Shown: positions 36,167 through 52,680 of the stretch, one piece after another
Layout of the letters: each line of letters opens with the position of its first letter
Numbering within the stretch: the stretch's first letter is position 1
Assembly (NCBI GenBank): GCA_947683625.1
Contig: CANTUR010000127.1
Coordinates: 1,054,001 to 1,118,000, forward strand
Direction of reading: 5' to 3'
DNA length: 64,000 nt
Origin: Mallotus nudiflorus
Taxonomy: Eukaryota > Streptophyta > Magnoliopsida > Malpighiales > Euphorbiaceae
Translations under genes and position numbers: made by a program
The notes under the pieces: model-generated
Told to the model about the DNA's origin: nothing
Databases searched by the model: none
What the model saw: the letters and a program-made list of their open reading frames with translations, nothing else

Positions 36167-39100
36167 TTATGTGCTCGAATACAAGATTACTGATAATATT
36201 TTCTGAGGGAGTTTGAGTTCCAGAACCTCGGTAGTTCTTTGCCTCCTCCTCTCTCTTAGTTTATACACCCCCTTTGTTGTGCATTCTGAGATCTGATATA
36301 GACCTTCCCAATTAGGGCCTAACTTACCGATACCGGAGGTGCCTTTACCTATATCTGCTCTTCTGAGTACCCAGTCACCTGTCTTGAAATTCTCTGTTGC
36401 TTTACGCAGATGGTGGTACCGAGTTATCTTTTGCCGATGTGCCTTTGCCGTTGCTGCCACTTGTTCTCTTCGTTCTTCTAATATGTCAAGGCATATTTGT
36501 GCGTTGACGTTATTGTCGGCGTGGTCGAGGTCTTGGCTTACCCGGTAACTTAGGGATCCCACCTCTACTGGAATTACTGCATCCATGCCGTAAGTTAGTA
36601 TGAACGGCGTTTCTCCAATGGATGATCGGGGTGTGGTTCTATATGCCCAGATTACATTGTTCAGCTCTTCGACCCAGTTCCCTTTCTTGTCATCGAGTCT
36701 TTTCTTCAACCCTTGCATGAGGATTCTGTTTGTGACCTCAGTTTGTCCGTTCATCTACGGGTGAGCTACTGAGGTGAAACGCAGTTTTATGCCAAGGTCT
36801 GAGTAGAAACTTCTGAATTTATGGTTGTCGAACTGTTTGCCATTGTCTGTAATTAAGATGTGGGGGATGCCGAATCTGTAAATGATTTCTTTCCAGAAAA
36901 AGTGTTGTATCCGGGCTTCTGTGATGGTTGGGACTGCTTCTGCTTCTACCCATTTCGTGAAATGGTCAATGGCCACGATTAAAAACTTTTTCTGTGAGGT
37001 AGATAGAGGAAAAGGACCCAAGATGTCCATCCCCCACATGGCGAAAGGCCATGGGCTGCCAATGGGGTGCAGAGGCCGAGAAGATTTGTGGCTAAGCCAG
37101 GCATGGTGCTGGCATTGGTGACATGATTGTGTTAGCTGCTGGGCATCCTTAGACATGGTGGGCCAGTAATATCCCTGGAGCAGGGCCTTTCTAGTGAGCG
37201 AATAGTGGGACTCGTGTGCACCATAGATTCCTTCATGGATTTCTTTTAGTATGTAATTTTCCTCCTCTAGGGAAACGCATTTCGACCAAGGGTGTGAGAG
37301 GGATTTTCGGTAGAGCTCCCCTCGGTGGACGGAATAGTGTGTTGCTTTGGCTTTGAGTTTTTGAGTTTGCAGCTTATCTTCCGGAAGTGTGCCATGTTCA
37401 AGATATTGGATGATGGGCTGTATCCATTCCGAGACAGCTTATGTTCTGAAAATTTCATTATCCTCTGTGATGGGATTGGTGAGTGATTCGGTGAAATCCA
37501 TATCCTTAAATGCTTGACTGTTCTCGGCTGTGGATTTAGCAAGGTAATCAGCCTCATGGTTGTCTTCTCTGGGAATCTGAACGATATTCCATTGGCCTCC
37601 ATCTTGCTCGATGTGTTGCAAAAGTCGCTTGGCTTTGTCTACGTACCTGGCGATGCAGGCATCTTTGACTTGAAATGCTCCGCTGACTTGGTTGACTACT
37701 AGTTGGGAATCCGAGTGTATAATGAGGTGTTCGGCCCTGACTTCCACTGCTAGCTTTAACCCTGTAATGAGTGCTTCGTATTCAGCCGCATTGTTGGTGG
37801 CGTTATACTCTATGCGGACTGCGTACTGAATATGAACTTTATGTGGTCCCCTAAGGATTATTCCTGCTCCGGAACCGTGAGCTGAGGATGCTCCATCGAC
37901 ATAGAGCTTCCATTCTGGCATTTTGGTTAATGTTATATCTTCCAGAGCCATTTCTTGTACAAAATCCGCTAAGGCCTGTGCCTTCATCTGCTGTCGAGGT
38001 TCGTAATCAATATCGAACTCACCGAGTAAGATCGACCATTGCACTAGCCTGCCTGAAGTCTCTGGTCTCTATAATATTTTATGCAGCGAAAAATGGGACC
38101 AGACCACGATATGATGAGCTTGGAAGTAGTGACGAAGCTTTCGAGAAGTATGAACCACAACTAAGGCTAACTTGTCTAGCATGGGGTATCGGACTTCAGG
38201 TCCTCAGAGCATCTTGCTGACATAGTAGATAGGGCTTTGCTGGCTTCCCTCTTCCCTTATCAGTACTGAAGTGATGCATTCTCGGCTAACGGACAGTTAT
38301 AAGTATAAGGTCTCGTTCGGTATTGGACGGCTGATTAATGGTGGGGAAGATAAGAATCTCTTAATGTCTTCAAATGCTGCTTGGCAATCAGTGGACCACC
38401 GAAACTTACCGAAACTTTTGAGAGCTCGGAATAATGGTAGACATCGCCTAGCTGAGCAAGAAACAAAGCGCCCCAGTACAGTTATTCTTCCGTTTAGCTT
38501 TTGAATATCCCGGATGCTCTTTGGTGCGGCCATGTTGAGTATGGCTTCCATTTTTTCTGGGTTGGCTTCAATGCCTCGGTGGGAAATTATGAACCCTAGG
38601 AATTTATCGGCTTGAACTCCGAAGACGCATTTATCAGGATTCAACTTGATCCTGGATTGGCTTAGTAACTGGAGGACTTGATCCACGTCTGCTGAGTGGT
38701 CCTCAGAGTGTTTGCTTTTGATGATGATGTCATCCACATATACCTCCACGCTGGTCCTAATTTGGATTTGAAGGACTTGGTTCATCATTCTTTGGTATGT
38801 GGCTCTGGCATTTTTCAGTCTGAAGGGCATCACCTTGTAGTAGTACAGCCCTTCGTGTGTGATGAAGGACATTTTCTCCTGGTCTTCTTTCTTCATAGGG
38901 ATCTGGTGATAACCTTGGGCTACGTCCACGAAGCTATACAGGCCATGGCCAACAATGGAATCGACGAGCTGATTAATCGTTGGTAACGGGTAGTTATCTT
39001 TGGGGCATGCCTGGTTGAGGTCGGTGTAGTCTACACACATTCTGTACTTCCCGTTTGCTTTCTTGATGAGTACTACATTTGCTACCCAGTCCGGGTGAGT

Positions 39101-39964
39101 AACCTCTCTAATGAATCCAGCTGCTAAAAGCTTCGCTGTTTCCTCGGAAATGATCTTTTATCTTTTGTAGGTGAAAGTTCTTTTCTTCTATGCTACTGGC
39201 TTGGCCCCTGGTTTGATGTTTAGGCAGTGACAGGAAACCTGTGGGTCCACACCGATGATCTCGGAAGCTTGAGAAGCAAAATCTTCTGAGTGTCTAATAA
39301 GGACATTCCTTAATGTGTCTTTAATGTCTTGATTAAGGGCATTACCAATTTTCATGGATTTTCCTCCCTTAATTTACAATGTCTCCGTGTCTTCCAGCGG
39401 TTGTGGATTAGCGCCTTGCTTCTCAACTTCCCCTGCTTCCAAATGAAAAGCTTCCACCAGAGATTTCATGGTAATCTGATAGTATTATCTGGCCATCTGC
39501 TGATCTCCCCTGATAGTAAGGGTCCCTGTTCTGACTGGGATTTTCATGGTTAATTGCCGGATGCTGGTGACTGCATCTGCTTCGTAAAGTGACGGTCGCC
39601 CTATTATCCCATTATAGGCTAGTGGTATGTCTACCACGTTGAATGGGGTCCAGACGATTTTTATTTCCTCATCCTCCTGGTTTCTAAATTCTAGATCCAT
39701 ATTGACAGTCCCCATTGGTTGCACTGTTCCTCCACAAAAACTAGTGATGGGGTTCTGGATGGCCATTAAGTTGGTGATGGAGCCGCCCATAGCTTTGTAC
39801 GCATTCCAAGATAAAACATTGATAGCACTCCCGTTATCGACCAATAGCCTTTTGACTCGATACTTATTTATGCATGCGGTTATTGTTAGGGCATCACTGT
39901 GAGGGTGATGTATAGGCGAATTGTCTTCCGAGCTAAGAATGTTGTTGCTTTTACCGGGTATCAT
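36167..39964 (-). pseudogene. Tat pol: protease, reverse transcriptase, two RNase H domains, integrase
   Basis: All fragments are in one frame. Protease is at 39485-39964 (LLVDNGSAINVLS). Reverse transcriptase is at 38297-39160 (TDLNQACPKDNYPLP, then YVDDIIIKS). A degraded gypsy RNase H follows near 38050-38290, then the archaeal-type RNase H at 37439-38044 (YVDGASSAHGSG, NNAAEYEALI, HSDSQLVV). Integrase is at 36167-37156 (CHQCQHHAWLSHK, DHFTKWVEAEA, ITDNGKQFDNH, NGQTEV). The dual RNase H defines the Tat/Ogre branch. About ten stops interrupt it, almost all explainable as Gln or Arg codons hit by C-to-T. The end at 36167 faces the 3' end of the antisense gene about 90 bases away. Confidence 0.92.
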
Positions 39965-39985
39965 TTTTCCTCTACTGTGTTTTAA

Positions 39986-41605
39986 TCATTTCCCGGTGTT
40001 TTCTCCTCCCACAATCATGTTGATCGTTCCGATCGGTTCTTTCCTATCTTTCTTTGCTTCGGCTTTGTCACGGTCATGGTTTTCCATGTTTCCGCGTCTC
40101 CTCAGTGCATCAGTGAAATTATTAAGCTTTCCCCGCTGCACTAGTTTTTCTATGGCACTCTTCAGTTCTTTGCAGCCTTCTGTGTTATGGCCGTATTCCC
40201 TGTGGTACTCGCAGTACTGGCTTCTATCACGAGTAAATCTCCGGCTTGGGCTAATTCTTTTGGCTGGCGTAATTTCCACTCCATTCTGCCTGACCCACTT
40301 GAGGATCCTTGATCAAGAAGTGTTCAGGGGTGTATATTTATCTGCTTCCCTATCAAATCTGTCTACCGGAACTCTGAAATTTATTTTTGGGAAGCTTACT
40401 TGTCTCTGCTTTGGCCGTTCATCTCTAGTTGGTGGCCTATCTTCTTCCCGACGCATCCTCCTATCCTCGTCAATCTTTATCATCCGAACCGCTATCGCCA
40501 TTGCTTCGGCAAAGGTACTTGGTTCTGTAGTCATTAATTTGTCTTTTAGCTTGCCGAGTCTAGTGCCATTTTTTAAAGCTTCTATGGCTACTTCATCAAC
40601 GAGGTGCTCAATCTGCATGGCTGTTTTGTTGAAACGGTCGAGGTAACTCCGTAGAGACTCGTCAGCTTCCTGCCGGCACACCCGGAGGTCGTTGATGTTT
40701 TTTGCAGGAGGGATATTGGTGATAAATCTAATATGGAACTGCTCGACTAAGTCTTCAAAAGAAGTGACAGTATTCTCCGGGAGCCGATGAAACCATTTTT
40801 GGGCACTTTTTGTGAGTGTACTTGGGAAGACTCTGCACATGATTCCGTCGTTCACATTCTGGAGCAGTATCTTTGTTCGAAAAGCAGATATATGACTAAT
40901 AGGGTCTCCTGTCCCATCGTACTGATCGAGCTGTGGGATTCTGAACTTGCTAGGAATCTTCGTTTGAATTATCCTGCTGACAAATGGAGTTCTGCTATCC
41001 ATCACCCATTCTTCTTCCTTTCTAGGTTTAGTCTGGGACTTGTTCATTGCTTCCTCAACCTTTTATGCTAATTTCGAATCATCGAGAGCTGGGATGGACG
41101 AACTACACTCCCCTTTCGGTGCTTTACCCTTCCCTGTGCTTGTCCCTAGAGCCTGTCGGGGTGCTGCATTATCATTATTTGGAGCTAGTTTAGTATGCTC
41201 GCTCTGTATTATAGCGCTTAGCTGTTGTTGCATCAGGGTAATTTATGCCTGAATATTTTTTATCATGGCATCTTTGCTTGCTTGGTTAAGGCCGAGTGTT
41301 TGGGTTACTGTGTTTAGGTTTGGAGTGGTTATTGTTGGCGTTTCTAGTAGGCTTGGAAAAGGTATTGAGGGTATTGATCGATGGTGTTGCAGCGGAGCAT
41401 AATGTGGGAGATCTGTTCCCAAGGACGGGTATCTCAGAGTGTTTTCCGAAGGTAAAGATGTATGGTCGGATGTGGCCCCAACAAGCTGCAAGGTGGGTGG
41501 TGGTATTATTACTGGGAAAGGGCTTGAAAGGTTAGTCAAAAGGATGGGTGCGGAAGGATTAATGCCGCCTACAGGAATTTGGGCCGGAGGTGGACTGGAA
41601 GTCAT
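39986..41605 (-). pseudogene. Tat gag
   Basis: A Pro-rich N-terminal part (41243-41605) is followed by a capsid-like region at 40313-41047 (LDQYDGTGDPISH, then WFHRLPENTVTSF, RQEADESLRSYLDRFN) and a zinc-binding part at 39986-40279 (CEYHREYGHNTEGCKEL). All are in the same frame as pol. It is cut by TAA or TGA stops near 41240, 41070, 40312 and 39984, each compatible with a C-to-T change of CAA or CGA. The protein would package element RNA in the cytoplasm. Confidence 0.9.
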
Positions 41606-41656
41606 GGTGAAAGTGTCTTTAGCTTAGCAAGTGAATGAATGGCTTTTCCCAAGGAG

Positions 41657-41674
41657 TTCCCACAGACGGTGCCA
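41657..41674 (-). promoter_or_regulatory. Tat primer-binding site
   Basis: In the element's sense the 5' LTR is followed by AG and then TGGCACCGTCTGTGGGAA. This is one base off the common plant gypsy site TGGCGCCGTCTGTGGGAA. I do not assign the tRNA. Confidence 0.75.
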
Positions 41675-41676
41675 CT

Positions 41677-42049
41677 TGATAACTAGTTTTCGGGACTCCT
41701 GGGCTGAGCGTCCTGCAAAGCACTGAACAGAGGGCAAGGTGAGGGGTGGGGGGAATCCCCACAAACACTCCGATGCCTAAGTTAGAGAATAGAAAGCGGG
41801 TGGCTGAAAGATAGCTTTAGTATGTGTGAATGAGATGAGATGCCCTCTAATGAGGGGTATATGGTGTTATATATAGTGATACTCAAACCTGGGAGGAATA
41901 GGAATCCTTGTGGGAGAGTGTTCCTACTTCAGTTAGGATTCCTCTTTGAGGTAGTTCCTTGGACGAATCTGTCTTCTCCTTTGTCCATGTGTTCCTATTT
42001 AGGGGGGTAGATGACCCCTAATTAGGTGGGAAAATTCTAGATGGTATCA
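41677..42049 (-). repeat. Tat element 5' LTR
   Basis: A 373-bp partner of 21453-21825, same length, with scattered transition differences. It is followed by the duplicated GTAAT. Confidence 0.93.
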
Positions 42050-42054
42050 GTAAT

Positions 42055-44340
42055 TTTATTTCCTATATCACATAATTGACTTATACTTAACAAATTATAT
42101 TTAACACCATCAACAAGAAACATATAGTGTATAAATAAGAGTTAAGGATTATCAATTTCTCTAATGCCTACTATCTTTCCTTTGGCATTATCTTTGAATG
42201 TGACATGTCTCCATCCTTCCTCCATCCTTTGCATCAAGCTTATTGAATTGTTTTTTGTATCCCATTATGTGTCTTAAACATCCACTATTAAGATACCACT
42301 TGCTTTTTTTCTTGTGGACTTCAAGCACACCTATATAAAACAATTTAAGCATTTTTTTAAACCCAAACCTTTCTTGGTCTAGGTTGGTTAGTCTTAAGAT
42401 AATCCAAAGGAATCAAGTTTATATGTAATCTTCTATAGAAGCACACATTATTGGTGTGTCCTTTGATCATGTAATATGAACATACAATACTTTTAAATTT
42501 ATTTATCCTAAGATGATACAAATTCTTAGTAAATGAGACATGCCTTTGGTGTTGTGGTTATGTATAATTCTTAAATTTCTTTATGCCACATGTGAAGAGT
42601 GTGACATACATTGACAATGAAAATGACAATGTATATTTTGATTTGTTTGTGTTACATACTTAGGAGTGTTGTATATATAAGCATGTTTACGTTGTGTTCT
42701 TCTAACTTATGACTTACCTCTTTATGTCATGTAAGGTTAAGTCTTGTGAGACTTACCTTTATTATTTGACAGATGAGACTTCTTAGCTTTGAAAGCTTAA
42801 GTCTTAATAGTTTTAGAGGAAGAGGGAATAGAATTACATGATGTCTTAACAAATTTAATATGTGATGATGATGAGGAAGAAACCATTCCATTCTCATATC
42901 TTAACCTAAGAGTGTTTCCATAGAGTTTTTAAGAGTAAAGAAGATTATCTAAACTCTCATTTCCTTTTTAGAATTTGGAAATGGAATTCTTTAGCTCTAA
43001 TATCTCATTAGAAAGTTTGTGATTTTGCATCACTTATTTTCTCGAGCTGTTCTTCCGAGGAATTTGAAGATTTTAAATCACAAGCAAGTTTTTCATTTGA
43101 TTTAATCATTTTAACAAAATCATTTTTTAAATCTTTAAATTCTTTGGTCAAGCTAGTTAACTCATGTTTATATTATTTCTTTTTAAAAAGTAAGCTTCGC
43201 ATTTAACTAAAAGTTTACTCATAATAGAATACTCATCATCATCATAATCACAATAATCATCACAAGAGGAGTTAGAAGTAGATGGTATCTCATTTTCATT
43301 TTTAAAAGTCATGAAGCAAAGGTTGGCCACTTTTACTTATACCTTTTCCTCTTCAAATTCGAAGGAGTCATCCTAAGTAGCTTTAAAGTCCTTCTCTTTC
43401 TACTTTGCTCATTTGTTCTTGAATTTTAGTTTGGGGCACTCACTTTGAATAAGATTTGGTTTCTTGCATTCATAGTAAGTAAGCTCTTTAGTTTTCTTCA
43501 TGCCTTCTCATTCGTACTTTTTATTGAAGTCTTTTGTTCTTGAGGTATTTTTCTTTCTTAAGAACTCTTTGAAGTTCCTAGTAAGCATGACAATGTCACA
43601 AGCTTCACCACTAGAATCTTTAATGCTTTTCTCTTTACTATCTTTTTATAAAGCTTATGAAGCAATGCTTTTTTTCTTCTTTTCCATCTCTTCTTGCTCT
43701 TCACCTCTTTGCTTAATTGTAAGCTCATGTATTAGGAGCTTTCCAATAAGTACATCAGTTCACATAGTAGAGAGGTCTTAAGCTTCCTCAATTAAAATGA
43801 CATGAGATTCCCAATCCTTTTTAGATAGGATTCTTAGAATCTTGTTATTCACCTCTTCCTAGGAGAAATACTTTCTAAGTCTTTTGAGGGTTATGAGAAG
43901 AGTGTTGAGTTGATTAGTCATCTCCGTGATTGACTCATGAGGCTTAATCTTGAAGAGTTCATATTCATACATGTGAAGTTGAATCTTACTTATACATTGC
44001 CTTCATAATGGTTCTCCAAGGTCTCCCACATTTTTTTGGCTAAAATATAATGTTGAAGTTTGCCTCCTTCTTCTCTTGACATGGATGAGACTAGAGTGAT
44101 AATAGCTTTCTTATTTTTATAGTTTTTTTCCTTTTGTTCATTTTTCCATTGACTTCTTTAAAGAGTTGTTTGTACATCACTAATGGTAGCTTTAGGTGGT
44201 TCTTAACCTTTGAGAATAACTTCCCAAAGTTTAATGGAATCATAACCTAAATATAGCTCTATTTTAAACTTTCAATGTGGGTAATCACTTTTATCAAAGA
44301 ATGGTCTAAGTGAAGAAATATTTTGAAATTCATTCCCCAT
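42055..44340 (-). pseudogene. Sirevirus gag region (heavily decayed)
   Basis: Reading minus from ATG at 44340 gives MGNEFQNISSLRPFFDKSDY followed at once by a stop where a Trp is expected. Recognisable gag pieces then follow: KLWEVIL, MSREEGGKLQHYILAKKMWETLENHYEG, and a stretch near 43600-43900 on rejoining frames. Many stops and frame changes follow down to the Tat insertion. The remaining sequence links to the GAG-pre-integrase part at 21447. Confidence 0.75.
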
Positions 44341-44372
44341 GATTTTGTATTCTAACAATGAAGTTTCTAGAA

Positions 44373-44391
44373 TTCAAGCTTTGATACCAAT
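44373..44391 (-). promoter_or_regulatory. Sirevirus primer-binding site
   Basis: In the element's sense ATTGGTATCAAAGCTTGAA follows the LTR directly. This is close to the initiator tRNA-Met site (TGGTATCAGAGC). Confidence 0.8.
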
Positions 44392-45376
44392 TAGAAGTGC
44401 CTTAGAGGGGAGGCGGTGAACAAGGCTAATAAAGGATTTTAGAAAAATTAAAACGAATTTAAGGAATGAACAAGAATTGAAAGAGAATAGAGTAAGAAGA
44501 ATAATGAACACAGAAATTTAAGGAGTTCAAATTCTTAACAATCCTACGTCTCCACCTAACTTATCCCCCAGTTAGGATCAATACTCATAATCTTATTCAC
44601 AAGAATGAGATTACAAGATTTTGAGGCCAACTCTTTAACCTTACATAAATAAGAGTTTTAAGGCTAACACTTTAACTAATTCCCAAGTATTTTAATGTTT
44701 AAACACTTAAACCAATTCCACTAAAAATATACCTCACTTCCCTTCTAATATATCCCAATAATTAGATAAATATGAAGTCCTATTTCTATCGCACAACCAA
44801 CTGTCACAAGAGTTAATCAATACAAAGAATATTGATATAAAGAAAAAAAATGAAGCTTAATGAATGCTTAGAAAGTTTTTGATAATCTAAGAGTAATGTA
44901 ATGTGTGTTATTATTATCACAACTTTAAACAACATATATATAGATTAAACTTAAAAAATATGGGTGTTGGAGCCAATGATTATGTCTCTAACGTCTCTTT
45001 CCTTTAATAATTTCAAAAATATATTTGTTGGATTTTTGTGAAGTTTGCTATCACTAAGGAAGTAAGTCTTTAGTCGCAGCCCTTTGTTGAGCTGAATTTT
45101 GACTTGACTTTTTGTCACCATGGCAACCTTGCGTTAGTTACAGCCCTTTATTGAGTTGAATTACAAGCTTTTTGTCATTATGGCAGCTTTGCTTTAATTG
45201 TAGCCTTGCTTCACTTGTAGCCTTTTACTGAGTTGAATTATGACTTGGTTTTTATTGAAAGTAATAATATACTTATACTTATAATCACACTTAAATAAGG
45301 AATATTAGTGATCCAAATATGTTTGTTAAAGTCAAAATAGGAATGGATTAACACTTGATCATGCAAATATTCAACA
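44392..45376 (-). repeat. Sirevirus 5' LTR
   Basis: This 985-bp partner of 12374-13216 ends TTCAACA before the duplicated TTTAT. Its outer end reads TAGAAG rather than TGAAAG. It keeps about 130 bases lost from the other LTR. Confidence 0.88.
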
Positions 45377-45582
45377 TTTATCTTTTCTATAGGTAACTTA
45401 ATGAATAAAAAGATGTCTATTGATAAAAATCTTTCTTTTATTATTTAAAACCTATTTCTTCTTATTTCCTTCATTTTTTTATAGATAACTTAATAAAAAG
45501 GTGCCTATTGATAAAAATCTTTTATTATCTTTTAAAACTAATTTCTTCTTTCTTTTTACACTTATAATTCTCTGCAAGTTTT
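45377..45582 (+). repeat. Degenerate tandem repeat, right part
   Basis: It continues the array of 11886-12373: taacttaatgaataaaaag near 45393 and taacttaataaaaaggtgcc near 45486, each followed by a ctattgataaaaatctt block. It is bounded on the right by the next retrotransposon. Confidence 0.75.
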
Positions 45583-46754
45583 TGTTGCGTTCAAAATCTG
45601 CAAGCGCACGGATCATAAATTACAGTATAAAGAGTTATCATTCCCATGAGGATTGTATATTGAATATTAATATTTTTACATATTGTCTTAGCTAACAAGT
45701 CAAATAAAAGTAATCTGGCAAATAAAATATAAAAAGTAATTTAAACTAAATTAAATTCAAATAATTAAAAGCTTAGATTCTACGTTTAGTTTCACTATTC
45801 CAATATGATCGTGAACACATTAACAAACAAAAGACATTGATTTCAGTTAAGGAATTATTCTAAAATACCTAAAGATTCTCTTGAATTCAATTAAGTATGT
45901 TAAGATTAAAGCTTAACCTACTCTCATGATTAAAAATTTTATAATAACTCATTAAGTTCCTTAACAATTATTAGTTTACTACCATAGACCTCTGCTTACT
46001 GTCATGGTTCCCCGAAGAGCTTGCCTACTCTTGTGGTTGAGTGGTTTAAGTCTTATAAGTCTAAAGCTAATAAATTCTCCTAACTCTCGTTAGTGAATCT
46101 ACCTATAAACATGCAATCAATTAGGCCCTTAATTGAATACAAAACATGAAGATCAACTCATAAAATTAACTAAAAATCAAATTAAAAAAACTAGTGTTCA
46201 ATCACATCATAGAATAACTACTCCTAACCTAAACACTAAAATACAGTTTGGCTAAACATGGCTTTAAAAAGAATTACAAATATAAAATAAATAACAAGAG
46301 AATGAAGAATAATAGATAAAACTCATTTAAGTGCACTTCAATCTTCAATCCTTATTGATCTCTTCAATCCCAAAATGGCTCTCTTAACTTGGCTCCCAAC
46401 TCTTATTTTTTAACTTAGAGCCAAAATTCTCTATTTATAGAGAAAAATACCCTAAATTCGTCCAAGGATTAAAATGGCAATTTTTCTCCTTCAAAACCTC
46501 CTCCAATTAGGAAAATAACTTTATAAAATAGCTTCTTAATTATAGGCTTGAATCCAGGACTTTTTAGGAAAACAAAATTCCTATAAAAACATACAAAAAA
46601 TGCATAAATTAACTAGGAAACTCAAAAGGAAGTAAAATCAAGCTAATCCTAATAAAACTCTAATTATAAATAATAAACTAAATAAAATATAATGAAATAC
46701 TAATAAATCCTATGGAAATTAAATAGAAAAACTATGCAATAATTGACACTAATA
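45583..46754 (-). repeat. 3' LTR of the non-autonomous element
   Basis: It starts TGTTGCGTTCAAAA and ends GACACTAATA (the partner ends ACTAACA), followed by the polypurine tract complement aattcccccatattg. It is similar to 53972-55169 throughout with many substitutions, which suggests an older insertion. Confidence 0.9.
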
Positions 46755-47615
46755 AATTCCCCCATATTGAAACCTTTGGTTGTCCTTAAGTAAACACATG
46801 AGAACACCTATCATCACAATGAATTTAGCACATTGATGAATTTTAACTTGTCCATCCTCCACAATCTTTAGTTAATACAAAATTTATAACTCAAAATTAA
46901 ATTGATAACTAAAGGTCAAAGATGTAAGTTTTACCAAGTGAAGAGCAAACTTAACTGTTGAATTTTTGAAACTAGATAAGCTGACAATCAAGAAAAAAAA
47001 AGTAAGTGATACTACTCAATCAACCCTTAGCAACCTCTAAATTCGAACAAATAAAAGATAACCACACCATTATTATTTTTTTCTTTTTTTTTGAGTGAGT
47101 GCATTTTATGCTCCATCTCACATTTTTTAATCCTCTTTAACCAACCTTCCCAATCTTAGTTATCTCCCGCCGTTCCTGTACTACTAAGCGTGGATACCGG
47201 TAAGTGGGTCGTTTGGATACTCTTACTCTATTTAAAGAATTAAAGTAGATTTGAAATATATCCTTATTAAAAGAGATTTTTTTTATAAAGCTACCATTGC
47301 ATATGCTAGACTCAAAGATTAGCTAAGAATCAAAAATTGAGTATCACTTACAAGTATTTTTCTTAACTATCAACTCACAAAATTTAATTACTCAAAAGCA
47401 AGTAAGCATTAGGTTTATTAAATTTTCAACAGTCCTTAACCACAAATTATCAACCTAACTTAAAAATCACAAATTAAGCATTAACAAGAGATTTTGAAAC
47501 ATTTACAAGAAAATCACATTCAATGTGCTTTACTCATTAGAAGGATAGGGTGCAAAAATTTAAATATGTATATGCTAACATGAAAAGGCAAATATAATTC
47601 TAAATATATATATAT

Positions 47616-51700
<4,085 letters not shown>

Positions 51701-51719
51701 TAAAAAAGTTTGGCAAAAT

Positions 51720-52680
51720 TTTTTTAAGAATAGCACGACATATTTTGGTCGTGTTAGCACCATGTTCATGCAATTGAAAAGCACAACCATTGATATGGCC
51801 ATGTCATGGACCGTGTGAGACATTGTAAGTATGCAAAATTAAGCACGATTGAGCACATGGCCATGTGTGCGCCATGTGATACACTGTATAAATACCAAAA
51901 AGATATGCATACCTAGGCATGGCCTGAGACCTGGCCATGCCATTGGGTGTGCTCGCGTGCTCCCTATAAAAACTCAACTTTTACTTTTCGTGCACTCTGC
52001 ATGATTAATGAACCAAAATTAATTCCAGTGCCTTCGAATTTTCCATGGCAACTTCAAAAACCTAAAAAAAAAAAGTAAATAAATAAATTTAAACACAAAA
52101 AATGAATAATAATATTAGAACTAAAAGAAAAAAATTATGCAAAAAAAACTATAAATTTAAATAAAATTATACAAAAATTAAATAAAAAATAGGGAAGTGA
52201 ATGACATGGCCTCTCATACTGTGCTTGGTGACCATGCAATTTAAGGTATGAAACAACATGCAAACCATGTTGTCATGCCATGTCGCATATTGGGAGATGT
52301 GGCGAATATGTGGCACGACATGGAGAGGATGATAACACGACATCTCCATGCCATGTTAGGGTAGTCATAACACGACATGATGGATACCGTGTAAGGATGG
52401 GTGACACTATGTGCTGAGGATGATAACATGGCATGCAAAACCATGTTAAGCGGTTGATTTTTGACACGGCATAGTGATGCCGTGTGACAGTCTAGTAGTG
52501 AATTGAAGATGTGACATGACATAGATATGCCGTGTTATGAAGTCATGACACAGTTTGTAACTTGTGGAGTTTTAAAACACTGTGTGAAAATGCCATGTCA
52601 ATATGTCGTGTAGTGCGCTATAAATTTGTCTATTTTAAGTTTAACTGGTATATCTAGACACGGCCTGTGACACGACTGTG
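51720..52680. repeat. Hairpin-forming repeat cluster with ACACGGCAT / ATGCCGTGT arms
   Basis: Short units with CATG, ACGACATG and GCCGTGT recur every few tens of bases from about 51735 to 52660. Many form inverted pairs. The clearest is at 52464-52485, with 9-base arms ACACGGCAT and ATGCCGTGT around a 4-base loop. Others lie near 51735, 51790, 51850, 51925, 52320, 52430 and 52660. Overlapping minus-strand ORFs here are an effect of the repeats. Confidence 0.7.

Larger units (their letters stand above)
21453..42049 (-). mobile_element. Ty3/gypsy retrotransposon, Tat lineage, interrupted by a Tekay element
   Basis: Two 373-bp LTRs (21453-21825 and 41677-42049) are flanked by GTAAT duplications (21448-21452 and 42050-42054). 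The minus strand carries gag and pol in one frame, including a second, archaeal-type RNase H (VDGASSAHGSGAGII), which is diagnostic for Tat/Ogre relatives. Between pol and the 3' LTR the element carries an extra antisense gene and a 107-bp tandem array, as seen in other Tat elements. Without the nested 11.0 kb element its length is about 9.6 kb. Confidence 0.93.
12374..45376 (-). mobile_element. Ty1/copia retrotransposon, Sirevirus type, with nested insertions
   Basis: Paired LTRs (12374-13216 and 44392-45376) are flanked by the 5-bp duplication TTTAT (12369-12373 and 45377-45381). Coding order on the minus strand is gag, protease/integrase, reverse transcriptase, RNase H, the Ty1/copia order. 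The primer-binding site resembles the initiator tRNA-Met type. Repeated polypurine motifs before the 3' LTR are a Sirevirus hallmark. Removing the nested solo LTR and the Tat element leaves about 9.1 kb, a normal Sirevirus length. The polyprotein carries many stops and frame changes, so the copy is dead. Confidence 0.9.

Noticed and set aside
39921..40646. 241-residue plus-strand ORF
   Set aside because: Antisense shadow of Tat gag. No promoter or homology, unlike the antisense gene at 23202.
52167..52522. Overlapping minus-strand ORFs rich in Met, His and Cys
   Set aside because: Artefact of the CATG-rich hairpin repeats.
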